A model generated the notes under the pieces. It saw nothing but the letters and a program-made list of their open reading frames with translations, did no database searches and was not told the DNA's origin. From Candidatus Bathycorpusculum acetigenes (GTDB lineage: Archaea; Thermoproteota; Bathyarchaeia; Bathyarchaeales; Bathycorpusculaceae): a stretch of DNA of 64,000 bases. Location: assembly GCA_009781675.1 (NCBI GenBank), contig WQVG01000002.1, forward strand, positions 62,001-126,000. Reading direction: 5' to 3'. The translations under genes and the position numbers were made by a program. Shown here one piece after another: positions 1-8,895 of this stretch (positions are counted from its first letter, which is position 1; each line of letters opens with the position of its first letter).

Positions 1-162
1 ATTTCCTTACAGGGATTTTATGGCTATATCTATACACGTTACGTTGCTTTTAAGCATTTTTTGGCAGGTAACAGCAGATACTCTTGAAATGGCGGTCACC
101 TCTATAGTATATAACACATCCATTGCCGGGGATACAGCGAAACGGTAAATATCCAACAATAG

Positions 163-780
163 CTATGGCTGACTCATGAAATCAAGGAAATCTTTAAGAG
201 TACGGGGTTGGAGGACATAGTTTGTTTTCCGCTCGTTGCCAATAGTTGAAAGAGGCTTAGTGCCGTAATCATGTCCAGGGTAAACTTCCACGTTATCATC
301 CAGTTTCATGAGCTTATTGAAAAGACTATCATAGAGGCTCTTTGCATTACCGCCAGGTAAATCCGTTCTGCCACATTCACCCACAAACAGAGTGTCACCT
401 GTCAAAAGTTTTTGGTTGTCTACTAAGAGGCATATGCCATCAGGTGTATGCCCTGGGGTGTAGAGCACAGTTATAGGTATTTTGCCGACGTATAATGTTT
501 CACCGTCTTCGAGTTGGATATCATACTCAGTTTTGGATGGCTTATGGACGACTATTTTTGCGCCAAAGATAGAGTGAAGTTCCGTGTTACCAGCAGTGTG
601 ATCAGAGTGTCCATGTGTGTTGATTATATATTTGAGGATGAAAAATTTGGCTTTAACGGTTTTTATTATGGCGTCAGCGTTGTAGCTTGGATCAATTACC
701 GCCGCTTCTTTGGTTTCCTCATCAGCCACAAGATAGGAAAAATTATCGCCATGTTGCTGAATCTGCATAAAAAACATCAT
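163..780 (-). CDS. Metallo-beta-lactamase fold hydrolase, persulfide dioxygenase/glyoxalase II-like
   Basis: The 205-residue protein carries the metal-binding signature THGHSDHTAGN near residues 55-65, then TPGHTPD, GDTLFVGECGRTDL and YPGHDYG, which supply the later metal ligands. GECGRTDL and PGHDY are typical of the ETHE1/persulfide dioxygenase branch rather than of true glyoxalase II; that branch oxidises glutathione- or thiol-persulfides with one iron. No signal peptide is seen, so it is probably cytosolic. The start ATG follows GGTGA by three bases, and the second ATG has better spacing. No rhodanese domain or partner gene is adjacent. A general thioester hydrolase role cannot be excluded. 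Confidence 0.85.
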   Translation of the reverse strand: MMFFMQIQQHGDNFSYLVADEETKEAAVIDPSYNADAIIKTVKAKFFILKYIINTHGHSDHTAGNTELHSIFGAKIVVHKPSKTEYDIQLEDGETLYVGKIPITVLYTPGHTPDGICLLVDNQKLLTGDTLFVGECGRTDLPGGNAKSLYDSLFNKLMKLDDNVEVYPGHDYGTKPLSTIGNERKTNYVLQPRTLKDFLDFMSQP

Positions 781-1447
781 TATTCACCTTTTTTCTGCTC
801 AGCATCTCCTTAGCCAACTTCTTTCTCCATGCAGATTAGTGTTATGGTTTTGTCCAATCCAACTGTTTGCACAGCATTGTTGCAGGGCATTTTTGGATGT
901 AGCAGAATAGCATAACATTAGGAGCCACACTTGTTAAATAACAGACGATTATGCTACAAAAGTTGTTTGTCTCCGTACGTAGATGGTATTTACCGGCTTT
1001 GACTTTAAGTATTAGACATCAGAACCGCAATTAGTGTCTATATTCAGTGCTTATTCCGAATCCGGAATATTAGTTTATATTGTGTTATACGAAACAATAC
1101 ATAAGGGGAAAAATATGGATCACTTCAGAAGAACACAAAAACCAACAATGTGCACCAACACACAGAGCCTATTCCATAAAGCCTACTGCACTAAACTATG
1201 CAAACACTATGGGCGTTGCATATCTACGACAAAAACACAAAACAATACACCAACAGCCCCTTCATACCGAAAGCCAGACACACACGGATACATCTACTAA
1301 CAGGCGAACAATGGAAGTTGGTGAACACCTAATCCAAAAAGATACGTACTACGCACCGTCTAAATACACACCTACACACAGAAACCTACAAACTGTTTTC
1401 CTCCATATAGCGGAAATATAATGGGTGCCTTCAACAAAGTCGGTTAT
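781..1447. other. Intergenic region, no supported gene
   Basis: About 670 bases between the hydrolase and the phosphoesterase gene. Two overlapping plus-strand ORFs (1034-1300 and 1080-1421) are present but have no recognisable domain, no good ribosome binding site and a composition dominated by ACA/CAC runs. They may be chance ORFs or the decayed remnant of a gene. I see no tRNA, repeat or clear terminator here. Confidence 0.5.
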
Positions 1448-1478
1448 CTACCATGTGCTTCTATCTATGGTTATAGTC

Positions 1479-1961
1479 TCAAACGAGTTTCTCGGTATCT
1501 CTGCTTTTGAGAAGCAACCAGTTTTTTTGGTTTTCAGATTTTTTGAGGCGTACCAATACATAGATTCCATGTAGTCGTTTCCCTTCCAGTTTGACCTCGA
1601 TTTTATCGTTTGCCCATACTTTAGGTGTATAGTGACCTCTATCCCAGATTTTGACGAGCCCTGCACCGTATTGTCCTTGAGGGATAGTGCCTTCAAAGTT
1701 TCCGTAATCATAGGGGTGGTCCTCGGTTTCGATAGCTAAGTGACGGATTTTGGGGGTTTCCGGGACACCTTTGGGAACCGCCCAGCTTTTGAGCACCCCA
1801 TCCTTCTCTAAGCGTAAATCCCAGTGAAGCCTGCTAGCATGATGCTCGTGAATGACAAATAGGAGAGGGCCTGTCTTTTTTTCGCCGCTTTTAGGTTCAG
1901 GGGTTTTTTCAAAATTCCGTTTTGAGGTATACTCGAAGAGTTGATTGGTTTGTATGCTCAT
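1479..1961 (-). CDS. LigD-type 3'-phosphoesterase (PE) domain protein
   Basis: This 160-residue stand-alone protein matches the phosphoesterase domain that in bacteria is fused to LigD. The signature FVIHEHHASRLHWDLRLE (about residues 35-52) contains the His/His/Asp/Arg set that binds manganese and the 3' end, and EDHPYDYG supplies a later His and Tyr. The family removes 3'-phosphate and terminal 3'-ribonucleotides from broken ends before ligation. Its ATG overlaps the stop of the ligase gene (ATGA) and is preceded by GAGG, so it is the last gene of a Ku-ligase-PE operon. The overlapping ORF 1448-1711 is a shadow. Confidence 0.92.
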   Translation of the reverse strand: MSIQTNQLFEYTSKRNFEKTPEPKSGEKKTGPLLFVIHEHHASRLHWDLRLEKDGVLKSWAVPKGVPETPKIRHLAIETEDHPYDYGNFEGTIPQGQYGAGLVKIWDRGHYTPKVWANDKIEVKLEGKRLHGIYVLVRLKKSENQKNWLLLKSRDTEKLV

Positions 1962-2917
1962 GATTTTTCCTCAATTAATTGGTCGACTGTACATTCGACT
2001 GGGAGTTTGTCGTCTCTTAGGCGCTGAAAACGAGCCAGCCGGAGTTTAGTGTCATGGGTCAACACTTGGTAGATGACCTCACAGACAAGTTGGGGTTCTA
2101 GCCAGGTTATGGCCTCACCGGGTTCAGTTTTAAAAGGGGCAATATCTGTTTTTATTTTTTTAAATTTATTCATCAAAAGCATAAGCAGTGGTTGTCTAAA
2201 TCCAGTGCCGACTTTGCCTAAATAAACGGGGTTGCCCTGTGAGTCATATACGCCAAGCAATAGTGCACCAAAGGTTGCGGCTCTGGATGCTTTGCCTTGA
2301 GTGTAGCCAAAAATTATACAGTCACATGTTTTAAGTCTCTTAATCTTGAGCCAGCTTCCAGTCCGCATGCCTTCTTCATAGAAGCTGGTTTTTCTTTTTG
2401 CCACAATACCCTCTAAACCTTTTTCTAAAGTTAATTGGTAGTAGTCGCTACCTTTTTCCTCGATAAAATCAGACAGGACAACATTTGAGCCTTCCCTAAG
2501 GGAGCGGCGCAAGATTTTTTTGCGTTCCATAAGCGGTAGATTAGTGAGCATTTGACCGTCTTTTTCTAAAATATCAAAAACTATGTAGAGCACAGAGGGT
2601 AGTTTCGTCGATCTCTGGATTTGTCCCCTTGAATCGGGATGAGCTCTTTTAAGTAGAGCTTGGAAGTCAGGTTTACCGTTCTGCATCACGATGATTTCAC
2701 CATCCACCACCATGTTGCGGCCTAATCGGGTGATTTCATCAAGCTCAGGAAAAGTGTGGGTTAGCTCGTTTCCCGTGCGACTCTTTAAGCTAAAAGGTTC
2801 CTCTACATAGGCTATAGCTCTAAATCCGTCCCATTTAATCTCAAAAATCCAATCCTTATCAGTAAAGGCATTTGATACAGCTTTTGCAAGCATCGGTTTG
2901 TAGATATGACGAGTCAT
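1958..2917 (-). CDS. ligD: ATP-dependent DNA ligase, LigD ligase domain type
   Basis: The 319-residue protein is the size of the isolated LigD ligase module. The nucleotidyl lysine lies in EIKWDGFRA (Lys28), followed by SRTGNE, a VVDGEI motif, the FDIL motif, EGIVAKR and WLKIKR (motif V), then a C-terminal OB domain. It should seal double-strand breaks held by Ku in bacterial-type non-homologous end joining. Its ATG overlaps the Ku stop (ATGA) and is preceded by GGAG six bases upstream, so translation is probably coupled. Polymerase and phosphoesterase domains, fused in many bacteria, are separate genes here. Confidence 0.93.
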   Translation of the reverse strand: MTRHIYKPMLAKAVSNAFTDKDWIFEIKWDGFRAIAYVEEPFSLKSRTGNELTHTFPELDEITRLGRNMVVDGEIIVMQNGKPDFQALLKRAHPDSRGQIQRSTKLPSVLYIVFDILEKDGQMLTNLPLMERKKILRRSLREGSNVVLSDFIEEKGSDYYQLTLEKGLEGIVAKRKTSFYEEGMRTGSWLKIKRLKTCDCIIFGYTQGKASRAATFGALLLGVYDSQGNPVYLGKVGTGFRQPLLMLLMNKFKKIKTDIAPFKTEPGEAITWLEPQLVCEVIYQVLTHDTKLRLARFQRLRDDKLPVECTVDQLIEEKS

Positions 2918-3744
2918 TTCTGCTCCAACTGCTTAAGCGTCTCCTGTAATGCAACCATGAGACCTTTGGCTTCTGTCTCGGGTGGCTTCTCTACAATAAT
3001 TTTTTCACCCTTGATTTTTTTGTTAATCAATTTTTGTATGTTCTGTTTGTATGTGTCTTGAAACTCGGCTATGTCAAAGTCTCCTGAAAGGTCAGATACG
3101 ATTTTTATGGCCAAATCCAATTCAGTTTTTTGAGGCACAACCAATTTGTGGAGGGCTTCAAAGTTTTGGGGGTCAATCACGTCGTAGACATAGCGTAAAG
3201 TGGTCAATACCAGAGCACCCCGGTAGGTATGGAGCAGAACAGGATACTCTTTGGTACGTAATGTTATGCGTCCAGCACCAGCCTTGTTGGTGCGCTCAAG
3301 CGCGCTTAGAAGCAGACTGTAGGCATCTATACTCTTATCAGGCAAAAGTGCATAGGTACGATCGAAATATAGGGGATCAACAGAGAAATAGTCAACAAAT
3401 TTGCTTATACGAATACGTTTATCAGATTCAGGCCGGACAGCAACAAGTTCCTGCGTTTCAAAAATTATATACTCGTTTTTGCTGACTTCATAACCACGAA
3501 CAATTTCAGTCCATGGTACAGGCTTTTCTTCTTTTACACATACCCTAACATACTTTATGGGTTGCCCATCAGTTTTGTGGAGAAAACGGAAAAATACCCC
3601 TTTATTATAAATCATCGTGTAGAGCTTCACAGGTACATTAACCAAACCGATTGTAATAGAGCCCGACCAAATCGAGCGGCTAGACACCTGCGTATTAACA
3701 GATTTTGTTTGCGGCGAATCCTCTTGTTCTGAACCCAAAATCAT
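2914..3744 (-). CDS. ku: Ku protein, bacterial-type NHEJ end-binding factor
   Basis: This 276-residue protein has the bacterial Ku core: RSIWSGSITIGLVNVPVKLYT near residue 23, then the conserved FLHKTDGQPIKY segment and the GAGRITLRTKEYPVLLHTY region of the bridge. Bacterial Ku forms a homodimer ring on double-strand ends and recruits LigD. It is the first gene of the Ku-ligase-phosphoesterase operon, all joined by ATGA overlaps. The start ATG follows GGAGAT closely. The N-terminal 20 residues are Ser/Gln/Thr-rich and probably disordered. In archaea this system is patchily distributed, so acquisition from bacteria is plausible but inferred. Confidence 0.94.
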   Translation of the reverse strand: MILGSEQEDSPQTKSVNTQVSSRSIWSGSITIGLVNVPVKLYTMIYNKGVFFRFLHKTDGQPIKYVRVCVKEEKPVPWTEIVRGYEVSKNEYIIFETQELVAVRPESDKRIRISKFVDYFSVDPLYFDRTYALLPDKSIDAYSLLLSALERTNKAGAGRITLRTKEYPVLLHTYRGALVLTTLRYVYDVIDPQNFEALHKLVVPQKTELDLAIKIVSDLSGDFDIAEFQDTYKQNIQKLINKKIKGEKIIVEKPPETEAKGLMVALQETLKQLEQK

Positions 3745-3973
3745 ATCTCCAAAAAACGTCTAAGAATAATATGAAACTTCAAGGGTTTAACCTTTATGAA
3801 AAGCTATAGTGCTATCTTCCCAAAAATAATCGATAGATAAAAGGCTACAACACGTGGATAAGTTAACACTCACATAATAGGTTCCTATACGAAGGGTTTT
3901 CTACTCGCTTTTTACCTAAGCACGTTTTTTCCAAGCCTATACCCTTATGTTTTGGAATCTTGGATTTTGTGGC

Positions 3974-5140
3974 TCAGTTTTTATTGGGGTTTGTTTGGGT
4001 TTGGTCTAGTTCCGTTGCGACTTTTGTGAGTTTTTCTGGAATGTTTATGTGTTGGGGGCAACGCTCGATGCACTGTAGACATTTTTTGCATAATGCAGCA
4101 TCCGCTCGTATACCGGTCAGTTCGCCTTTAAGAAACAGGGTGTACATGTTGCGGGTTTGCTGGAGATCGCCGCTGAGGTAGAGGTCGTTGTAGGCTTGAA
4201 AATTGCGGGGTATGTTTATGTTGTTTGTGCAGGGCAGACAGTATTGGCAACCAGTACAGTTGATTTTGAGGAGCCGACGATATGCATCAGCTACATGTTT
4301 AATTAGCTCTAATTCGTTGGGGGCCATGGTATTGGGCAATGCGGTTTCAGCGGTTTTTAGGTTTTCAGCCACTTGGCTTTCATCGTTCATACCTGAGAGC
4401 AAAACGGTGACTTCGGGGTGATCCCAAACCCACCGCAAACCCCACTCAGCTGGGCTACGTTTTATCGGTGCATCATCGAAAAATCGTTTTGCCTCTTTGG
4501 GCAGTTTTTGGGCTAATCCGCCTCCCCGCAGAGGCTCCATAACCACAACCGCAAGCCTATGAGTTGCAGCATACTGAAGACCCTCTGTACCTGCCTGCAA
4601 CTGCTCATCGAGGTAATTATATTGAATCTGGCACATAACCCAGTCGTTGGCTTGAACAATTTCTTTGAAGCTTCGAAGGGAGCCATGGAAGGAGAAGGCT
4701 TGATTGACGATTTTACCTTCCTTTTGGGCTTTCTTTAGAAAATTTAGCACCCCAAAACTCTGCAGTTTCTTCCAGTACAACTCGTCTAGGCCGTGGAGAA
4801 GGTAGTAGTCGATGTGGTCGGTTTGGAGTTTCTGTAGTTGAGTGTCAAGCATTTTTTGCATGTCTTCGGGTTTTTGGAGCATAAAGGGGGTGAGTTTGGT
4901 TGCAACTTTAACTTTAGCGCGGTAACCGTCTTGAAGGGCTTTGCCAAGGATTTTTTCGCTTTCACCCATGTGATAGGGCATGGCAGTATCAACATAGTTT
5001 ACTCCGTTGTCTATGGCAAAACGGATTTGTTTAATCGCTCGGGGTTCATCTACAACTTCGCCTTTGAGGGGTAGCCGCATACAACCAAACCCAAGCGCGG
5101 ATAACTTGTCACCGTTTTTAGGAACGTACCGATACTGCAT
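3974..5140 (-). CDS. Aldo/keto reductase with C-terminal ferredoxin domain
   Basis: The 388-residue protein starts with an aldo/keto reductase barrel: the catalytic Asp is in NYVDTAMPY (Asp51), the Tyr is Tyr56, the Lys is in KVATK (Lys82) and the His is in YYLLHG. A C-terminal domain adds CTGCQYCLPC and CKKCLQCIERC, which would hold two 4Fe-4S clusters. Such predicted Fe-S oxidoreductases are common in anaerobes; the substrate is unknown. It sits between the NHEJ polymerase gene and Ku on the same strand with gaps of 87 and 229 bases, so it may be co-transcribed, although no link to DNA repair is known. Confidence 0.9.
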   Translation of the reverse strand: MQYRYVPKNGDKLSALGFGCMRLPLKGEVVDEPRAIKQIRFAIDNGVNYVDTAMPYHMGESEKILGKALQDGYRAKVKVATKLTPFMLQKPEDMQKMLDTQLQKLQTDHIDYYLLHGLDELYWKKLQSFGVLNFLKKAQKEGKIVNQAFSFHGSLRSFKEIVQANDWVMCQIQYNYLDEQLQAGTEGLQYAATHRLAVVVMEPLRGGGLAQKLPKEAKRFFDDAPIKRSPAEWGLRWVWDHPEVTVLLSGMNDESQVAENLKTAETALPNTMAPNELELIKHVADAYRRLLKINCTGCQYCLPCTNNINIPRNFQAYNDLYLSGDLQQTRNMYTLFLKGELTGIRADAALCKKCLQCIERCPQHINIPEKLTKVATELDQTQTNPNKN

Positions 5141-5227
5141 ACTTACACTCGCTCACAACTGTGATAGAAGTCAGAGAACAAGTTTACTTTTAAGGATTGT
5201 CCAAATCGACAAGTTGAATGATTATAA

Positions 5228-6106
5228 TTATAGAGATAAACGTTCACGTTTGTTAAATATGCCCCGCCATGGATCCTCGCTATGTTGGGTTACACTAAAG
5301 ATGTTGAAATCCAAGGGATCCAGCCCTCTTTTTATTCTATGCCACTCCAGAGGCGTGGAAACTGTTGCTTCAGGAGTGGGACGTAAACTGTAGGGGATGA
5401 CCATGGTACGCATGGTCGAATTCTGGAGATAATCAACAAAGACTTTGCCAGGCGTTTTGGTGTCTTTGAATTCAGAGACAACAATACTGTTTTCTTTGGC
5501 TAGTTCGATGCCAATTTGGTGTACAAACCGCCTTGTTTGCTCAAATCTCCAGCGAGGCACTATAGGCACGATAACGTGTAAGCCTTTTTTGCCCGAAGTC
5601 TTTACAAACGGTGTAAAACCCCTGCTGTAGAGTTTGTCTTTGAGAAGTAAAGCAACCTCAGCAGCATCACTTATGGTTGCAGGTACCTCAGGGTCAATAT
5701 CAAAGAAAAGCAAATCAGGATGCTCTAGCTCACCTAGGATGGAGAAGGGCATGTGGATTTCCAGCGCCGCGAGATTCGCCAACCAAATCAAGGTATCTAT
5801 ATCATTGCAAACAATGTAGTTAACATTCCGTTTGGTTGAGGATGAATAGATAGGCTCTGTTTTAACCCATTCAGGGGTACCTTGAGGCGCATTTTTTGCG
5901 AAAAAAGCCATTTTGTGTCCATCAACTCCATCAGGATACCGGGTTAAAACTAAAGGGCGATGAGCGATAAGGGGAAGAATCTTTGGGGCCATCTTGATGT
6001 AGTATTCAACAACCTGGCTCTTGGTTACATTAATTTGGGGGTAAAAACATTTGTCAAGGTTTTTGAGTTTAACCTTAGTAAAAGTTTTTAACTCTTCAAA
6101 ATCCAT
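5228..6106 (-). CDS. LigD-type primase-polymerase (Pol domain), NHEJ
   Basis: The protein (292 residues from this start) is the stand-alone polymerase domain of LigD, an archaeo-eukaryotic primase fold. The hallmark is LLFFDIDPE with the two metal-binding aspartates, together with LTRYPDGVDG near the N-terminus, SGKKGLHV and the VFVDYLQN region. It fills gaps at broken ends, often with ribonucleotides. The track begins at TTG 6118, but the ATG at 6106 has GGTG at a six-base spacing and is preferred. Gene order on this strand is Pol, aldo/keto reductase, Ku, ligase, phosphoesterase, so a complete split NHEJ set lies within 4.7 kb. Confidence 0.93.
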   Translation of the reverse strand: MDFEELKTFTKVKLKNLDKCFYPQINVTKSQVVEYYIKMAPKILPLIAHRPLVLTRYPDGVDGHKMAFFAKNAPQGTPEWVKTEPIYSSSTKRNVNYIVCNDIDTLIWLANLAALEIHMPFSILGELEHPDLLFFDIDPEVPATISDAAEVALLLKDKLYSRGFTPFVKTSGKKGLHVIVPIVPRWRFEQTRRFVHQIGIELAKENSIVVSEFKDTKTPGKVFVDYLQNSTMRTMVIPYSLRPTPEATVSTPLEWHRIKRGLDPLDFNIFSVTQHSEDPWRGIFNKRERLSL

Positions 6107-6475
6107 TAACAACACCAAAATAAAAACTATAGCATTATATGCGGCATAGGCTTTCTGTGTTTTGGAGTCTCTATATGTCTATATTGCATAAACGTACAGT
6201 TTTCTTGCGAAATATGTGGTATTTTAGAGTTACACCTATATAGGCTCATGTATTATTTATAAGGGTAGAATTTAATCGGGAAAAAGTAAATTTCTCCAGT
6301 TAATTTGCTCTTTTCAGATAATTCACTAAACTAAATAAATGGGGAGATAATAAAAATAAAACCAAAAAAGCCAACACTAGAAGATCAGCTTGCCTTTATC
6401 TCAGCACAGCATGACATTTACCCAGCAGAACTTTTTGCAACTCTCGGACAGTCCAAAGAAGAGGGCAAAAAAACA

Positions 6476-6979
6476 GTGGGAGATTTAACGGTGGAGTATC
6501 GCGGCAATGTAGCTGACCAAGCCATCTTCCTATTAACTAAAGAAGGTAAAGTCATCGCACAGTTCAGGGTTCCCCAAAGCATCCTAACAAGAAGTGACAT
6601 ATCATTTGATAGCTCGATGGATACCGGTAGAGTACGCAGAGAAATCGCAAGACAAAATCCTGCACCTACGCACATAAAAATCGAGGATCTACGGGTCGGC
6701 ATGAAAAAAATCAACGTAAACGCCCAAGTCGTTGAGGTGGCAGAGCCATCAAAGGTTCACACCCAATTTCGCGATAACGCTGTTGTCTCAAACGCCATAA
6801 TCCAAGACGACACAGGACAAATTCTTTTATGCCTATGGGACCAACAGATTAATACGATACACGCAGGTGACTGCATCGAAATTAAAAACGCTCATGTCGC
6901 CATGTTCAAAGGTGAAAGACAACTACGGCTGGGTAAAAACGGTTCTGTCAGTGTCCTTGAAAAGACATTGAGTCACTAA
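6476..6979 (+). CDS. OB-fold single-stranded DNA-binding (RPA-like) protein
   Basis: The C-terminal half (VGMKKINVNAQVVEVAEP, then DDTGQILLCLWDQQ and GDCIEIKNAHV) is a typical archaeal RPA/SSB OB fold. The coordinates start at the first canonical codon (GTG), but the frame is open and clearly protein-like further upstream to about 6350, encoding LEDQLAFISAQHD and more. That extension has GGGGAG at 6341-6346 followed only by ATA codons (6350, 6356), so the true start may be ATA. A tiny ATG-GGG-AGA-TAA frame overlaps the ribosome binding site. It is divergent from the NHEJ polymerase gene. Function in ssDNA binding is inferred from the fold. Confidence 0.8.
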   Translation: MGDLTVEYRGNVADQAIFLLTKEGKVIAQFRVPQSILTRSDISFDSSMDTGRVRREIARQNPAPTHIKIEDLRVGMKKINVNAQVVEVAEPSKVHTQFRDNAVVSNAIIQDDTGQILLCLWDQQINTIHAGDCIEIKNAHVAMFKGERQLRLGKNGSVSVLEKTLSH

Positions 6980-7228
6980 TTCTACCCATTTTTGTAAACA
7001 TTAACACATCTATTGGAATGTCAAGTTACAAAAAATAGGTCAGAAAAAATTAATCCATATCGAATAGCCGGGCTGTTAGCAAAACAATTCTATAGATCGG
7101 GTATACACACGAGATCATCAGCGATTTATGACTATTTGCAAGATACATAAACGCATCCTTAAACATCGAGGACTAAAAAACAGTATTTTGCACCTATCTG
7201 AGCGGGTACATGGGCAACTTGTCGTTTT

Positions 7229-7855
7229 TTATTGTAGGGGGATTTCCCAGTAGCTAATGATGTCGCCTTTAACCCATCTGCCGCCAAGACTCCGCACAGT
7301 CTCGTTTATGTCTTCCCATTCAGCCTTAAGAAACGTCACAGGTTTCACAATCAGATAGTTCTCTTTGATAGTGAAACTGAGGAGCTGACGCTGGTCGGGA
7401 CTAAACTCGTTCTCCATCTTTGTAGCGTACCGATTAAGCGATGGCTGGATGGGTTTGGGTGTTAACGGTGCCACCTGAGAGGAAACGGAGACAGGGGTGG
7501 GTTCAATTCTTTGCACAGAGACAGCTGGTTTTTGAGTTGGATGAGCGGCGACGTCAGTTATAGCAGTTAGACTAAAATCAGGAAGGGGTAACCCTTCGGC
7601 AATGTCTTCGAAACTGTTACTCCTGATTATGAGTGTAATCTGGCGGCTTAACAAATCCATCTTTACATCTAAAAGTTCTATGTCACTGGGGAGATTAGAG
7701 GCAAAGGTACAGGTTTTCCCCTGTAAGAACTCTACAATACGCTCCGAAGAAAATTTGAGGGTTCGCATCTTCATATTTGCCGCACATTTGCCTAAAGGAG
7801 CCGATAACATAAAAATATTGCCATCAACTAACCGATCAAAAACACGATACAACAT
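7229..7855 (-). CDS. Hypothetical protein with C-terminal LGGRW motif domain
   Basis: I do not recognise the family. The N-terminal half is alpha/beta with no obvious motif, followed by a Pro/Thr/Val-rich linker (about residues 100-150) and a C-terminal segment containing INETVRSLGGRWVKGD and SYWEIPL. This resembles the short Trp-rich module seen in some helicase- or nuclease-associated proteins, but the match is weak. The track starts at TTG 7885; I prefer ATG 7855 because TTTAAATT lies about 27 bases upstream, as in leaderless archaeal genes. Neighbours give no functional hint. Confidence 0.6.
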   Translation of the reverse strand: MLYRVFDRLVDGNIFMLSAPLGKCAANMKMRTLKFSSERIVEFLQGKTCTFASNLPSDIELLDVKMDLLSRQITLIIRSNSFEDIAEGLPLPDFSLTAITDVAAHPTQKPAVSVQRIEPTPVSVSSQVAPLTPKPIQPSLNRYATKMENEFSPDQRQLLSFTIKENYLIVKPVTFLKAEWEDINETVRSLGGRWVKGDIISYWEIPLQ

Positions 7856-7911
7856 ACTATTTCGCTTTTTATAGAATTTAAACAATCATCAACAACAATT
7901 AACAAAATAAA

Positions 7912-7998
7912 GGTGAGTATGTTCCTACTCCAACGGCCAGAAATAACCCCTATTGGAAGGGAGAGGGTCTTCCGTCCGCTTCACAGGCGCTCCTCACC
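7912..7998. ncRNA. Candidate structured RNA, copy A
   Basis: An 87-base element bounded by GGTGAG (7912-7917) and its complement CTCACC (7993-7998). It shares the blocks TGTTCCTACTCCA and TTCACAGGCGCTCCTCACC with a second element at 40619-40724, while the interior differs in length and sequence but can still form hairpins, such as GGAAG/CTTCC and ACGG/CCGT, and CGC/GCG around TTCACAG. This is what a conserved RNA would show, rather than a coding region. The strand is undetermined. The promoter of the minus-strand gene at 7855 appears to lie between the element and that gene, so a cis-riboswitch role for it is unlikely. Confidence 0.5.
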
Positions 7999-8073
7999 AA
8001 GCAGGTGAACACTTACTGGACCAATTTAAACTTTGGCAAAATTAAGCTTCAGCTTACCATACAGCAACAACAC

Positions 8074-8099
8074 AAACAAAAACCTGTTTGGAAAACAGG
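8074..8099 (-). terminator. Hairpin plus T-tract, probable terminator
   Basis: On the minus strand, about 40 bases after the stop of the zinc-ribbon gene, the sequence CCTGTTT/AAACAGG forms a perfect 7-bp stem with a three-base loop, followed by TTTTTGTTTG. This is a factor-independent-like terminator; in archaea the T-tract alone may suffice. Confidence 0.5.
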
Positions 8100-8139
8100 C
8101 TAACACTCTCCCCGATTAATATTAAACACCAACAAAAAA

Positions 8140-8643
8140 TCAAAGATGTTGACGGATTAACTTCACCAAATCAATAGCTGACAAATCATACTTGCAACTA
8201 GGGCATGTTTTTTGGATTTCCTGCTTGACACCAACCTTGAGGGGTTTGCCACAATGACAACAGAAGTACGTAAGCATCTGCCCCCGGTGACCCAACTCTG
8301 AGATAAGATCATCCATTGTTAACAACTGAACCGATTTCTCCTTAAATGCACTACGCGCAACCTCAGCTCTAGCCTTCACATCAGCTACAACCGCAGAATC
8401 AGGGTTAGTTGTAAAGTATTCACACCTAGCACTCTGAACATAGGGTTCATCAAGCTCAGTCCCAAAAAGCTCACAAGTACCCACATGGAAAAATACACAA
8501 GCCAAACAACTATTTTTCCGGTATGCCGCATCCAAGGCCTTATAACAGACCGGACAAACTTCAACCTCTTTACCGTCCTTTACAGTAATTAGAGCAATCC
8601 CACGATAGGTTTGACCACAAACTTGACAGATAGGCTTTGCCAT
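8140..8643 (-). CDS. Zinc-ribbon protein, multiple CxxC motifs, hypothetical
   Basis: The protein (167 residues from the chosen start) has three cysteine-rich parts: CQVCGQ...CPVC near the N-terminus, a central CLACVFFHVGTC...C that could hold another zinc, and a C-terminal CCHCGKPLKVG...CPSCKYDL ribbon. The middle (DSAVVADVKARAEVARSAF) is helical. The fold suggests nucleic-acid or protein binding, but I do not recognise the family. The track starts at TTG 8667; ATG 8643 gives MAKPICQVCG and is preferred. A TATA-like TTAAATA lies about 37 bases upstream. It ends at a hairpin terminator. Confidence 0.75.
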   Translation of the reverse strand: MAKPICQVCGQTYRGIALITVKDGKEVEVCPVCYKALDAAYRKNSCLACVFFHVGTCELFGTELDEPYVQSARCEYFTTNPDSAVVADVKARAEVARSAFKEKSVQLLTMDDLISELGHRGQMLTYFCCHCGKPLKVGVKQEIQKTCPSCKYDLSAIDLVKLIRQHL

Positions 8644-8895
8644 GGATAATCGAGAAAGAAACAGCAACAGGCTTATTTAATGTTAGCCAAAACCCAAAAC
8701 CCAAAAAAACAATAAACCAACAACAACCCAAACAACAAAAGGGAAAACAACTAAAGCACACTCAACCTAACAAACAAATAAATAAACAACGAAAAACAGA
8801 TAACCGTGAAAACAAGCTAAAAAGTTTAGTCAAGAAACCTTGACTAAGCCTTAGTCCAGAAACCTTGACAAAAACGCTTTTACGTCTAAAAAACC

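Noticed and set aside
1034-1421. Overlapping ORFs in the gap after the hydrolase gene
   Set aside because: No domain, no ribosome binding site, low-complexity ACA-rich sequence; kept only as an intergenic note.
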